Origin: Thermoleophilia bacterium
Lineage (GTDB): Bacteria > Actinomycetota > Thermoleophilia > Gaiellales > Gaiellaceae
Direction of reading: 5' to 3'
Assembly: GCA_025936995.1 (NCBI GenBank)
Contig: JAICSH010000013.1
Location: forward strand, 1-48,176
Length of the DNA stretch: 48,176 nt
The notes under the pieces are model-generated. The model made no database searches, had not been told where the DNA came from, and was given only the letters and a program-made list of their open reading frames with translations. Position 1 is the stretch's first letter, and the number at the start of each line of letters is the position of its first letter. Below are positions 1 through 7,339 of this stretch, piece by piece. The translations under genes were made by a program, and so were the position numbers.

Positions 1-171
1 AAGCAGATGTTCGTGAAGGCGAAGAAGATCCTCGCCTCCGAGCTGATGTACGCGAAGGCCATGGACGAGGAGACCTGCGCGGATTGGCTCGAGGAGGTAC
101 TCGCCTCCGACAGCCCGCCCAAGAAGAAGCCGGCGGCGAAGAAGAAGGCCGCCGCGGCGGCCACCGCCTAG
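1..171 (+). CDS. carD: CarD/CdnL-family transcriptional regulator, C-terminal end (partial)
   Basis: Only the last 56 codons are inside the window; the frame is open from base 1 to a TAG at 169-171. The visible part reads as an alpha-helical segment containing KKILASELMYAKAM and DWLEEVLAS, which matches the C-terminal helical domain of CarD proteins, followed by a Lys/Ala-rich tail (KKKPAAKKKAAAAATA). CarD binds RNA polymerase beta and stabilises open complexes, chiefly at rRNA promoters. The next gene, ispD, starts 18 bases later, and carD-ispD-ispF is a common actinobacterial order, which supports the call. The N-terminal RNAP-interaction domain is not visible. Confidence 0.75.
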   Translation, partial: KQMFVKAKKILASELMYAKAMDEETCADWLEEVLASDSPPKKKPAAKKKAAAAATA

Positions 172-189
172 CCCGGGCGGCTTCCCGCC

Positions 190-855
190 ATGTCCGTCTG
201 GGCCATCCTCGTCGCCGCGGGGCGGGGGGAACGGCTCGGGCTGGACCGGCCGAAGGCGTTCGCGAAGCTCGGCGACGAGCCGCTCCTCGCCGAGCCGCTG
301 CGCCGGCTCGACGCCTGTCCCTGGGTCGATGCGATCGTGCTCGTCGCGCCCCCCGGCTGGGAGGAACCTGCGATCCTCGTGGCGGAAGAGGAGGGTTGCG
401 GCAAGGTGCAGGCTTGTGTGGCGGGCGGCGAGACGAGAAGCGATTCCGTGCGCGCGGGTCTGGCCGAGGTGCCGGCCGACGCGCTCGTCGTCCTCGTGCA
501 CGACGCAGCGCGACCGCTGCTGACGGACGAAGTCGTCGAGCGGGTGCTCGCACCGCTCTCGGAGGGATGGGACGGCGTCGTTCCGGGCCTTCCCGTCGGC
601 GACACGCTGAAGCGGGTCGGCTCCGACGGCGGCGTGCACGAGACCGTCACGCGCGATGCGCTGTGGGCGGTCCAGACGCCGCAGGCGTTCACGGCGGACG
701 TGCTCCGTCGTGCGCAGGCGAGCGGGGCCGAGGCGACCGATTGCGCGGGCCTCGTGGAGGCCGTCGGCGGTCGGGTCAAGGTCGTCGACGGCGACCCGCG
801 CCTCCTGAAGGTGACTTCCCAGGCCGATCTCGAGACGGTGGCGGGATGGCGTTGA
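190..855 (+). CDS. ispD: 2-C-methyl-D-erythritol 4-phosphate cytidylyltransferase
   Basis: Third step of the MEP isoprenoid pathway: MEP plus CTP gives CDP-ME and pyrophosphate, in the cytosol. The 221-residue length is normal for IspD. The N-terminal nucleotide-binding signature LVAAGRGERLG (residues 7-17) is followed by the conserved Lys of DRPKAF (K22). HDAARPL, GDTLKRV and QTPQAF occur in the expected order. The ATG at 190 lies 18 bases after carD. The stop overlaps the start of the next gene (846), so translation is probably coupled, and ispF follows one gene later, so two MEP enzymes share this operon. Confidence 0.95.
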   Translation: MSVWAILVAAGRGERLGLDRPKAFAKLGDEPLLAEPLRRLDACPWVDAIVLVAPPGWEEPAILVAEEEGCGKVQACVAGGETRSDSVRAGLAEVPADALVVLVHDAARPLLTDEVVERVLAPLSEGWDGVVPGLPVGDTLKRVGSDGGVHETVTRDALWAVQTPQAFTADVLRRAQASGAEATDCAGLVEAVGGRVKVVDGDPRLLKVTSQADLETVAGWR

Positions 856-1334
856 GGGTGGTGGTCTTCGACGTGGGCGAGACGCTCGTGAACGAAGCTG
901 CCACCTACGAGCGCTGGCATGCCGAGAGCGCCACGAAGTTCGTCTTCGCCGAGCGTGACCTTCATTCCGACGCCCTGCCGTGCCTCGCCGCGCTTCGGAC
1001 GCGGGGCCTCCGGCTGGGGGCCGCCGGAAACATGTACGCCCATCACGAGGAGTTCCTTCGCCCGCATGTCGACTTCGTGGGCTCGTCCGAGCGCTGGGGA
1101 GTGCAGAAGCCGGACACGGAATTCTTCGCCCGCGTCGTCGAGGCTGCGGCCGCGCCGGCAGGCGAGATCCTCTATGTCGGTGACCGTGTCGACAACGACG
1201 TATCGCCAGCGCTCGCCGCCGGCCTGCGCGCGATCCGCGTCCGCCGGGGCGCGCACGCCGACGTCGAGTCGCCGCCGGGCATCGTGACGATCGGCTCGCT
1301 GCAAGAGCTGCCGGAGGCGCTCGACCGTGTCTGA
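846..1334 (+). CDS. Small HAD-superfamily hydrolase
   Basis: 162-residue Rossmann-type HAD protein. Motif I is FDVGETLVNE near the N-terminus, a Lys motif is seen in QKPDTEFF and the acidic motif IV in YVGDRVDNDV. The usual second Asp of DxDx(T/V) is Gly here (DVGETL), as in some HADs that are not classical phosphatases, and motif II is AAGNM, without an obvious Thr/Ser. The protein is short and has almost no room for a cap domain. ATG 846 overlaps the ispD stop; the frame is open far upstream but that part is antisense-like to ispD. It ends 8 bases inside ispF, so it is cotranslated with MEP-pathway genes, but nothing ties it chemically to that pathway. Substrate unknown. Confidence 0.75.
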   Translation: MALRVVVFDVGETLVNEAATYERWHAESATKFVFAERDLHSDALPCLAALRTRGLRLGAAGNMYAHHEEFLRPHVDFVGSSERWGVQKPDTEFFARVVEAAAAPAGEILYVGDRVDNDVSPALAAGLRAIRVRRGAHADVESPPGIVTIGSLQELPEALDRV

Positions 1335-1806
1335 GTACCGCGTCGGCACCGGCCTCGACGCGCATGCACTCGAGGAAGGCGTTCCGCTCGTGCTCGGCGG
1401 CGTCCGGATCGACCATCCGCGCGGGCTAGCCGGCCATTCCGACGGCGACGTCCTCGCGCACGCCCTCACGGACGCCGTCCTCGGAGCGGCCGGGCTCGAG
1501 GACATCGGTGCGCTCTTTCCGTCCGGCGATCCCGCGCTGGAGGGCGCCGACTCGCTCGAGCTGCTGTCGCAGGCCTGGGAGCGGGTGAAGGAGCGCGGAT
1601 GGCGGCTCGCCAATGCGGACGTCGTCCTGATCGGCGAGGAGCCGCGGCTCGCGCCGCACCGGGACGAGATGCGACGGCGGCTGGCGTGCGCACTCGGGGT
1701 GGATCCGGAGCTCGTCGCCGTACGCGCCACGACGACCGACCGCCTGGGCTTTGCCGGGCGCGGCGAAGGGCTCGCCGCGCAGGCCGTGGCCCTCATCGTG
1801 CGATGA
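1327..1806 (+). CDS. ispF: 2-C-methyl-D-erythritol 2,4-cyclodiphosphate synthase
   Basis: MEP-pathway enzyme converting CDP-ME 2-phosphate to ME-2,4-cyclodiphosphate with release of CMP; the family is trimeric and zinc-dependent. The 159-residue length is typical. The metal site is visible as D11 and H13 in GTGLDAHAL and a His in GHSDGDVLAHALTDA (residues 36-50). FPSGDP and the C-terminal TTTDRLGFAGRGEG block are conserved. The GTG start at 1327 overlaps the HAD gene by 8 bases; it gives the normal short N-terminus ahead of YRVGTGLD. Confidence 0.95.
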   Translation: MSEYRVGTGLDAHALEEGVPLVLGGVRIDHPRGLAGHSDGDVLAHALTDAVLGAAGLEDIGALFPSGDPALEGADSLELLSQAWERVKERGWRLANADVVLIGEEPRLAPHRDEMRRRLACALGVDPELVAVRATTTDRLGFAGRGEGLAAQAVALIVR

Positions 1807-2516
1807 AGCTGGCGCTCGTCACGCACGCCGAGCACCCGAAGCTGCGCGGGACGCTGCCGGACGTCTGGCCCGAGTTCATGGCGCACGATCCGGTCGTCCA
1901 GTCCTTCTGGCCGCAGCTCTACGGCCAGTACCCGGACTTCCAGCTCTGGGCCGTCGATCGCGATGCCGGACCGCGCCGCGCCGTCGGCTACGCATGCAGC
2001 GTCCCCGTCGTGTGGAATGGAAGCCCGTCGCCGCGCGGGCTCGACTGGGCGCTCACCGACGGCGTCGAGGGGACGCCGACGACGCTCTGCGCGGTCGTCG
2101 CCGGCCTCGTCCCGGAGTACCGCGGCTACGGCATCGCGGAGGCGATCCTGCGACGGCTCGCTGCGGTCGGCGCCGGCCACGGCCTCGACGCGCTCGTCGC
2201 GCCGGTGCGCCCGACCTGGAAGGAGCGCTACCCCCTCGTCAAGCTCGAGGGCTACGCGACCTGGCGCCGCAGCGACGGGCTCCCGTACGACCCCTGGCTA
2301 CGGACGCACGAGCGGCTGGGCGGCGAGATCCTGGCGACGGCGCCGCGCTCGATGACGATCTCCGGCACGTGCTCCGAGTGGGAGGGATGGACGGGAATGG
2401 TCTTCCCGGAGGACGGCAACTACATCGTCCCCGGCGCCCTCGTGCCGGTGCACTTCAAGAACGGCCGCGGCGTCTACGTCGAACCCAACGTCTGGGTTCG
2501 GCACGCGTTCGACTAG
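1803..2516 (+). CDS. GNAT-family N-acetyltransferase-like protein
   Basis: 237 residues. An acetyl-CoA-binding signature is seen in VPEYRGYGIAEAILRRL (about residues 103-119), preceded by a beta strand TTLCAVVAGLV, as in GNAT folds. The C-terminal third, with SEWEGWTGMVFPEDGNYIVP, looks like the conserved tail found in actinobacterial proteins of this type; I do not know its substrate. The ATG overlaps the ispF stop as ATGA, so it is likely the last cistron of the carD/isp operon. Its TAG stop shares the tetranucleotide CTAG (2513-2516) with the stop of the convergent gene. Confidence 0.7.
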   Translation: MKLALVTHAEHPKLRGTLPDVWPEFMAHDPVVQSFWPQLYGQYPDFQLWAVDRDAGPRRAVGYACSVPVVWNGSPSPRGLDWALTDGVEGTPTTLCAVVAGLVPEYRGYGIAEAILRRLAAVGAGHGLDALVAPVRPTWKERYPLVKLEGYATWRRSDGLPYDPWLRTHERLGGEILATAPRSMTISGTCSEWEGWTGMVFPEDGNYIVPGALVPVHFKNGRGVYVEPNVWVRHAFD

Positions 2517-2920
2517 CGGCGCTTGCGCTGCTTCTCGAGCTGGCGGCGCATCTGGCGGTTCGTCGCCGGGGCCTCGGGGCCGCCCTGCTGGTCCTGCATC
2601 TCGATCAGCGCGGCGCGCTCCTCGCGCGTGAGGCGGGACATCGCCTTCTGCGCTTGCTGCGGGTCGTGGAGATGCTTCGCGTGCGGCTCGAGCTTTCGCA
2701 TCGCGCTCGCGAGCTCGGGATTCGTGCGCTCGATCGCTGCGCGCTGCCCCTTCTCGAGCCAGCGCCGGAAGAGCGGCACCTTCGCGATGAGGGTGACGAT
2801 CGGACGCAGATACCGACCGTTCTGGACGCGGGCCAGCACGCCGAGGACGCCGAGGAGCGCAAGCAGGCCGAGCAGGATCCAGAGCGGGATCAGGAGCGTG
2901 ACGATCGAGGTGGCGAGCAT
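2513..2920 (-). CDS. Small membrane protein, unknown function
   Basis: 135 residues. A hydrophobic N-terminal segment rich in Leu, Ile and Val (about residues 3-30) is a signal anchor or one long membrane helix. It is followed by a short amphipathic region and a strongly charged cytosolic-type tail with Gln/Arg runs, ending RQLEKQRKRR. No catalytic motif is visible. It lies downstream of mutY on the same strand with an 18-base gap and may be cotranscribed. I do not recognise a named family. Its stop codon overlaps the stop of the GNAT gene on the opposite strand within one CTAG. Confidence 0.65.
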   Translation of the reverse strand: MLATSIVTLLIPLWILLGLLALLGVLGVLARVQNGRYLRPIVTLIAKVPLFRRWLEKGQRAAIERTNPELASAMRKLEPHAKHLHDPQQAQKAMSRLTREERAALIEMQDQQGGPEAPATNRQMRRQLEKQRKRR

Positions 2921-2938
2921 CGGGAGGATGGTACCCGG

Positions 2939-3691
2939 CTAGTCCGGCAAGGACACTGCCACACCGTCCACGCGCAGGAGCCCGTCGCGAGTGAGCGACG
3001 CGACGGCCTCGGCATCGACGGGCTGGGAGCCCGCGACGACCGCGCGAAGTGCTTCCGCCCGGCGCTGGCGGAACGAGCCTTCGAACGGGCCCTGGCGGCG
3101 GGCCGGCTCGAAGCGGCTCCCGCGCGAAGGGCAGGCGGCGGCCAGCGGGCACGTACTGCAGCGCGGGATGCGCGCGAGGCAGACCGTCTTGCCGAGATCC
3201 ATGAGCGCCTGAGCGCTCGCGTGCGAGAACGCATGCCCGGTTCGCTCGGAAACGCGCCGCACATTGACGTCGACGGGCAGGACCGCGCGTCCGAACGCGA
3301 AGCACGCGACCGCGTCCGCGGTGTAGCGGCCGACGCCGGGCAGCACGGTCAGGTCCTCGGGCCAGCCGTGTTCGGCGACGTGCCTAGCCGTGCGATGCAG
3401 AGCGAGCGCGCGCCGGTTGTAGCCGAGGCCCTGCCACTCCCGGATCACCTCTGCGGCAGGCGTGGCCGCGAGCGCCTCGATCGTCGGCCAGCGCTCGAGC
3501 CACCGTTCCCAGCGCGGCACAACCCGCTCGACCTGCGTCTGCTGCGACATGACCTCGCTGACGAGGATCGCGTACGGGTCGCGCGTCTTCCGCCACGGGA
3601 GGTCGCGACCGTGCGCGGCGAACCAGGCAAGGAGCAGAGCCTCCACTCGGCGAACGTAGCGCGTCGGTCGGCTCGGCACCACAGGCATCAT
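2939..3691 (-). CDS. mutY: A/G-specific adenine glycosylase (MutY-type), without NUDIX domain
   Basis: Removes adenine opposite 8-oxoguanine during base excision repair. The HhH-GPD fold is clear: the catalytic Glu lies in SEVMSQQTQV (E46), the hairpin LPGVGRYTADA is followed by the catalytic Asp in PVDVNVRRV (D141), and the [4Fe-4S] loop is intact (C171-X6-C178-X2-C181-X5-C187). At 250 residues the C-terminal NUDIX-like oxoG-recognition domain of E. coli MutY is missing, so 8-oxoG discrimination may be weaker or use another surface. The annotated ATG is only 7 bases from the divergent propeller gene; a GTG 45 bases further in (3644-3646) is a plausible alternative start. Confidence 0.88.
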   Translation of the reverse strand: MMPVVPSRPTRYVRRVEALLLAWFAAHGRDLPWRKTRDPYAILVSEVMSQQTQVERVVPRWERWLERWPTIEALAATPAAEVIREWQGLGYNRRALALHRTARHVAEHGWPEDLTVLPGVGRYTADAVACFAFGRAVLPVDVNVRRVSERTGHAFSHASAQALMDLGKTVCLARIPRCSTCPLAAACPSRGSRFEPARRQGPFEGSFRQRRAEALRAVVAGSQPVDAEAVASLTRDGLLRVDGVAVSLPD

Positions 3692-3698
3692 CCGGCGG

Positions 3699-4946
3699 AT
3701 GCGTCGCCTCCTCGTCGTCGCCGGCGTCCTGGTCGTGCTCGCCGGCGCCGGGACGGCCTACTACCTCTCGAAGCACCGCTACGGCGGCAACGTCATGGGG
3801 TCCACGACCGAGTTCGTCCCGACGCAGACCGTGGCGGCGCCGACTGAGCAGTCGCTCGTGTCGCCGATGTTCGCCGGCGTCCCGCAGCATCTTCATGTCG
3901 GCGTGGGCCGGCTCAGGCCGCCGTTCAAGCGCGACTGGGTGTCCGGCGGGACGTCCCTCGTCGAGTTCCCGCCGGCGATCGGCTTCCACTACCTCTACTA
4001 CGCGGCGCTCAACGGCAACCTGATCGCCGTCTCGACAAGGAACGGGCGCCGGCTCTGGACGATCCACGTCGGCCGCTGCGAAGCGGCCTCACCGGCGGTC
4101 GACCGGCTCGGTCGCGGCTCGGTCTTCGAGTCTTTCCTCAACCGGCACCCGTGCGGCCGGGACGCTGCGAAGCGGGGGGACGGCGAGCTTCTCGCCGTCG
4201 CCGCCGGCCCGTCGCACCATCCCCGCTGGACGAAGCATCTCGGCGCGAGCGAGACGTCGCCGCTCATCGTCGGGAAGCGGATCTTCGTCGGCGACGCAGA
4301 GGGGAACGTCTACTGCCTGCGCGACGTCGACGGCAAGACGGTCTGGACCTTCCACGCGGGCGGAGCCGTGAAGGGGGCGCTCGCAAACGACCGCGGACGC
4401 GTCTTCTTCGGCGCCTACGACGGCCATCTCTACGCGCTCGACGCGACGGACGGGAAGCTGATCTGGCGCTCGCAGTCGGCCCGCGACTGGTTCGGCGGCC
4501 ACGGCACCTTCTACTCGACGCCGGCCGTCGCCTACTCCCGCGTCTACCTCGGTTCGACGGACGGGCACGTGTACTCGTTCGGCGAGCGGACCGGCAAGCT
4601 CCGCTGGTCGCGCGCAACCGGCGGTTTCGTCTACGGCTCACCGGCCGTCTGGCGCCGGCGCGTCTTCGTCGGCTCGTACAGCCACATGTTCTACGCCCTC
4701 GACGCGGCGACCGGCGCCGTCCTCTGGAAGTTCCAGGCGAACGGTCCGATCTCGGGCTCGGCGACCGTCGTCGACGGAATCGTCTATTTCGCCACTCTCG
4801 CGCGCCGCACGTACGGCCTGGACGCGCGCACGGGGAAACAGGTCTGGACGTTCCCCGACGGCGCATTCACGCCCGTCGTGACGGACGGGCAGCGGCTTTA
4901 CGTCGTCGGCTGGGCGAAGGTTTACGCATTCAGCCCTCGTAGATAG
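3699..4946 (+). CDS. Membrane-anchored PQQ-type beta-propeller repeat protein
   Basis: 415 residues with an N-terminal hydrophobic signal anchor (about residues 4-22) followed by an extracytoplasmic domain of repeated blades. Each blade carries the pattern of a strand, a GxVYaLDaxTGxxxW turn, and a new strand; visible copies include DVDGKTVWTF, DATDGKLIWRS, ERTGKLRWSR, DAATGAVLWKF and DARTGKQVWTF. This is the PQQ-like/BamB-type propeller fold. No dehydrogenase domain is present, so a scaffold or sensor role outside the membrane is more likely than catalysis. Neighbours give no functional hint. A 10-base palindrome GTTGCGCAAC (4947-4956) directly follows the stop. Confidence 0.75.
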   Translation: MRRLLVVAGVLVVLAGAGTAYYLSKHRYGGNVMGSTTEFVPTQTVAAPTEQSLVSPMFAGVPQHLHVGVGRLRPPFKRDWVSGGTSLVEFPPAIGFHYLYYAALNGNLIAVSTRNGRRLWTIHVGRCEAASPAVDRLGRGSVFESFLNRHPCGRDAAKRGDGELLAVAAGPSHHPRWTKHLGASETSPLIVGKRIFVGDAEGNVYCLRDVDGKTVWTFHAGGAVKGALANDRGRVFFGAYDGHLYALDATDGKLIWRSQSARDWFGGHGTFYSTPAVAYSRVYLGSTDGHVYSFGERTGKLRWSRATGGFVYGSPAVWRRRVFVGSYSHMFYALDAATGAVLWKFQANGPISGSATVVDGIVYFATLARRTYGLDARTGKQVWTFPDGAFTPVVTDGQRLYVVGWAKVYAFSPRR

Positions 4947-4983
4947 GTTGCGCAACTCGAGTTCCGGGCCATAGAGAGGGCAA

Positions 4984-5256
4984 ATGGTGGAAGAGGCGAT
5001 CGAGATCGACCTCGACGGCAAGATCGTTCCCGTTCCCCGCGAAATCGTGACCGCTCTCGCCGCTGCGGCCGCCACGCGTGCGGGCGTCTCCGCGCGCCAC
5101 CGCGATCTGTCGCTCCGGCTCGGGCGGGCGCTCGAGTCGGGACGCGCGACGCTCGGTCAGGGAGAGATACGCGCCCTGTGCGCCGTGCTCGAGGAAGAGC
5201 CCGCCGAACGCTGGGGCCGGGCCGGCGCCGAGCTGCTGCGGGCCGCGGCCGCCTAG
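4984..5256 (+). CDS. Small hypothetical protein
   Basis: 90 residues, mostly alpha-helical and rich in Ala, Arg and Glu. It begins with a beta-like segment IEIDLDGKIVPVP, then a helix of many alanines. No Cys, no membrane segment and no known catalytic motif are visible. ATG 4984 has a purine-rich stretch AGAGAGGG just upstream that can serve as ribosome binding site. It may form a short unit with the preceding propeller gene (37-base gap). The TAG stop shares CTAG with the stop of the convergent SDR gene. Confidence 0.55.
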   Translation: MVEEAIEIDLDGKIVPVPREIVTALAAAAATRAGVSARHRDLSLRLGRALESGRATLGQGEIRALCAVLEEEPAERWGRAGAELLRAAAA

Positions 5257-6251
5257 CGCTTGCGGAGCAGCGCCGCGCCCGTGGCCGCAGCTCCCACTCC
5301 CGCAGCGAGCGAGCCGGCGAGCCGACGGTGCTTCGTCAGGCTCGTCTGAATGCTGCGGGAATGCGCCTCGTCGTCGAACGGCCCGTGGGCGCCGCGATCC
5401 TGGTCGCCGTCGACCGGGTCGAAGAGGTTGTCGTGGCCCGGTCCGCGGTCCAGGGGTTGCTTCGTCATCTGCGAGCCGTAGCCGGTCTTTCCGAGGTACC
5501 AGTCGAGGAGTCCCGGCGCGACGCGCTCGCCGAGGACGTTGAGCACCGTCGGTAGCCCGACGTAGACCTGGCGCCGCCGGTGGTACGCCGCCCAGTGGAT
5601 CGCGTCCGCTGCGATTTCGGGCTGGTAGATCGGCGGCACCGGCTGAGTCTGCTTCGGCAGCTTCGTGCGGCCCCACGTGAACTGGGTCGTGTTGAAGCCG
5701 GCGAGGTGAACCATCGTCACGTGGATGTTCCAGCCGTGGTGGCGGATCTCGGTGATGACCGACTCGGTGAAGCCCTTGCACGCGTGCTTCGCGCCGCAGT
5801 AGGGCGCCTGGAGCGGGATGCCGCGGAAGGCGAGCGCCGAGCCGACCTGCACGATCGTGCCGCGGTTTCGGTCGGCCATTCGCCTCAGCGCGGCCTGCGT
5901 CCCCCAGACCATGCCGTGGTACGTGACGTCCGTGGCGCGGCGGTACTCGTCTGGCTCGACGTCGAGAAACTCGGCGTAGATCGTCGCCATCGCGTCGTTC
6001 ACCCAGATGTCGATCGGGCCGAGCTGGTCCTCGACCGCCTGCGCGGCAGCCTCGACCTGGTCGGCCTCCGCGACGTCGGTGGGGAGGACGAGAGCCTTGC
6101 CGCCGCGCTCCTCGACCTCCTGCGCCGTCGCCTCGAGCCCCGCCCGGCCGCGGGCGAGGAGCGCGATCTTCGCGCCGTGCTGCGCGAACCTGCGCGCGGT
6201 CGCGCGGCCGATGCCGCCCGAGGCGCCGGTGATCACGATGACGTCGCTCAT
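5253..6251 (-). CDS. Short-chain dehydrogenase/reductase with C-terminal extension
   Basis: 332 residues. The N-terminal Rossmann motif is TGASGGIG, the acid-site segment is LPTDVAEADQ, and the catalytic set is intact: Ser in VGSALAF, then Tyr and Lys in APYCGAKHA with the correct spacing of 13 and 17 residues from the Ser. The usual NNAG is replaced by VNDAMA, as in a known large-SDR subgroup. About 90 residues follow the SDR core: a region with PGLLDWYLGKTGYGSQ, a polar segment, then a C-terminal hydrophobic Ala/Gly stretch ending LLRKR, which may touch the membrane. An oxidoreductase of unknown substrate. The start ATG at 6251 is chosen because the Rossmann motif begins 8 residues later. 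Confidence 0.85.
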   Translation of the reverse strand: MSDVIVITGASGGIGRATARRFAQHGAKIALLARGRAGLEATAQEVEERGGKALVLPTDVAEADQVEAAAQAVEDQLGPIDIWVNDAMATIYAEFLDVEPDEYRRATDVTYHGMVWGTQAALRRMADRNRGTIVQVGSALAFRGIPLQAPYCGAKHACKGFTESVITEIRHHGWNIHVTMVHLAGFNTTQFTWGRTKLPKQTQPVPPIYQPEIAADAIHWAAYHRRRQVYVGLPTVLNVLGERVAPGLLDWYLGKTGYGSQMTKQPLDRGPGHDNLFDPVDGDQDRGAHGPFDDEAHSRSIQTSLTKHRRLAGSLAAGVGAAATGAALLRKR

Positions 6252-6289
6252 CGCCCTCGATCTTCCGGCGCCCCGGAGAAGCCAAACCT

Positions 6290-7201
6290 CTAGCGGTCGA
6301 GGATCTCCACCGTGTCTCCGTCCTGGAGCTCGTGCTGCCGGCCGACCTGCTGGCCCTCGAATCGCGCGGACGGACCCCAGATGCGCGCGCCGGTGCAGCG
6401 CTCCCGCAGCTCGTGGTGGATGGTGTCGGCCACGTCGAGCACGGTGGCCGGCGGCTGCAGCGCGACCGGATCTCCGCCGTCGCGGAGGTGGATCCGCACG
6501 AGTCCGGTGAGCGCCCACAGCTCCTCGCGCAGCCGGTCGAGGCTCGCGTCGTCGAGAACCGACACGGGCACCACGGGCAGCTCCGGATGCGCCGGCGGCG
6601 CGCCGTCGTCGCATTTCGTCGCCGCGAGCAGCCCCGGCAACTCGATCCCGGCGGCGGCCACCTCCTCGCGGATGACTTCGAGCTCTTCGAGAGGCCGGTC
6701 GCACGCGTGGCACCAGAGGATCGCGTCGGCGTTGCGCAGGACGCCGAGCAGGGAGCGGCCTCCGCCGCGGTCGTCGGCGGCACCCTCGATCAGGCCCGGG
6801 ATCTCGACGAGCTGGACGAGCACGCCGCCGAGGCGAGTCGTCGCCGCGACCGGCCGCGTCGTCGTGAACGCGTAGTCCCCGGTGCGGATCTGGATCGCCG
6901 AGAGCGCCTGGAGGAGCGAGGACTTTCCCGCGTTCGGCGGGCCGACGAGCGCGATCTGCGCAGCGCCCTCCCGGCGCACGGCGATCGAGTCCCGGTGCAC
7001 GACCCGCTTCCGTGTCCGTGTCGCCTCGAGCTCGCCCTCGACCCACTTCCGCAGGTCGGCGTACGGGCCGTTCCGGTAGCCGGGCAGCTCGGCAAGGATC
7101 GCGCGGAGCTCGCGGATGCGTTCCGCGCCGTCCTTGCCGACCAGGCGGCGCCTGATCAGTTGCTGCTGGGTGCGATGTGGCATGGGCATCGCGACGTACA
7201 C
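6290..7201 (-). CDS. DRG/Obg-like GTPase with C-terminal TGS domain
   Basis: 303 residues. The G1 P-loop is GPPNAGKSS, the G2 region contains YAFTTTRPV, G3 is EIPGLIEGA (Glu replacing the usual Asp), and G4 is ATKCD. The arrangement with an N-terminal helical segment (RIRELRAILAELPGY), a G domain containing PGLIEGA, and a C-terminal TGS domain (roughly the last 70 residues, ending QHELQDGDTVEIL) matches the DRG branch of Obg-type GTPases, which is common in archaea and eukaryotes and rarer in bacteria. Likely role: ribosome or RNA-associated GTPase. The start has three nearby Met codons (residues 1, 5 and 7), so the exact N-terminus is uncertain. Confidence 0.8.
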   Translation of the reverse strand: MYVAMPMPHRTQQQLIRRRLVGKDGAERIRELRAILAELPGYRNGPYADLRKWVEGELEATRTRKRVVHRDSIAVRREGAAQIALVGPPNAGKSSLLQALSAIQIRTGDYAFTTTRPVAATTRLGGVLVQLVEIPGLIEGAADDRGGGRSLLGVLRNADAILWCHACDRPLEELEVIREEVAAAGIELPGLLAATKCDDGAPPAHPELPVVPVSVLDDASLDRLREELWALTGLVRIHLRDGGDPVALQPPATVLDVADTIHHELRERCTGARIWGPSARFEGQQVGRQHELQDGDTVEILDR

Positions 7202-7212
7202 CTCCGTGTTGG

Positions 7213-7266
7213 GGCGGGATCGCGTCGCGTCCCGCCGCTTCCCTAGGACGCTGTGGTGGGAAGCGG
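7213..7266 (+). promoter_or_regulatory. Two consecutive stem-loops upstream of the GluRS-like gene
   Basis: GGCGGGA at 7213-7219 pairs perfectly with TCCCGCC at 7230-7236 over a 10-base loop, and CCGCTTCCC at 7235-7243 pairs with GGGAAGCGG at 7258-7266 (9 bp, 14-base loop). The arms share bases 7235-7236, so the two hairpins could be alternative. They lie in the 138-base gap between the divergent GTPase and GluRS-like genes, 74 bases before the GTG at 7340. I see no convincing T-box sequence. The role could be transcription attenuation, a leader element or protein binding; only the base pairing is seen. Confidence 0.4.
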
Positions 7267-7339
7267 CGAACTAGCCGTTCTGGCGGAGAACCGTTGCTCG
7301 CCAGGACTCCATCGCGGGGCGCAGCTTACACTCGCTCGC

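Noticed and set aside
168-2180. Very long open frames antisense to real genes
   Set aside because: Their translations are Arg/Ala-rich and contain no family motifs; they arise from high GC bias in the third codon position.
7202-7339. T-box riboswitch in the leader of the GluRS-like gene
   Set aside because: A GGTGG-like stretch occurs near 7254, but the conserved T-box sequence and its antiterminator are not recognisable.
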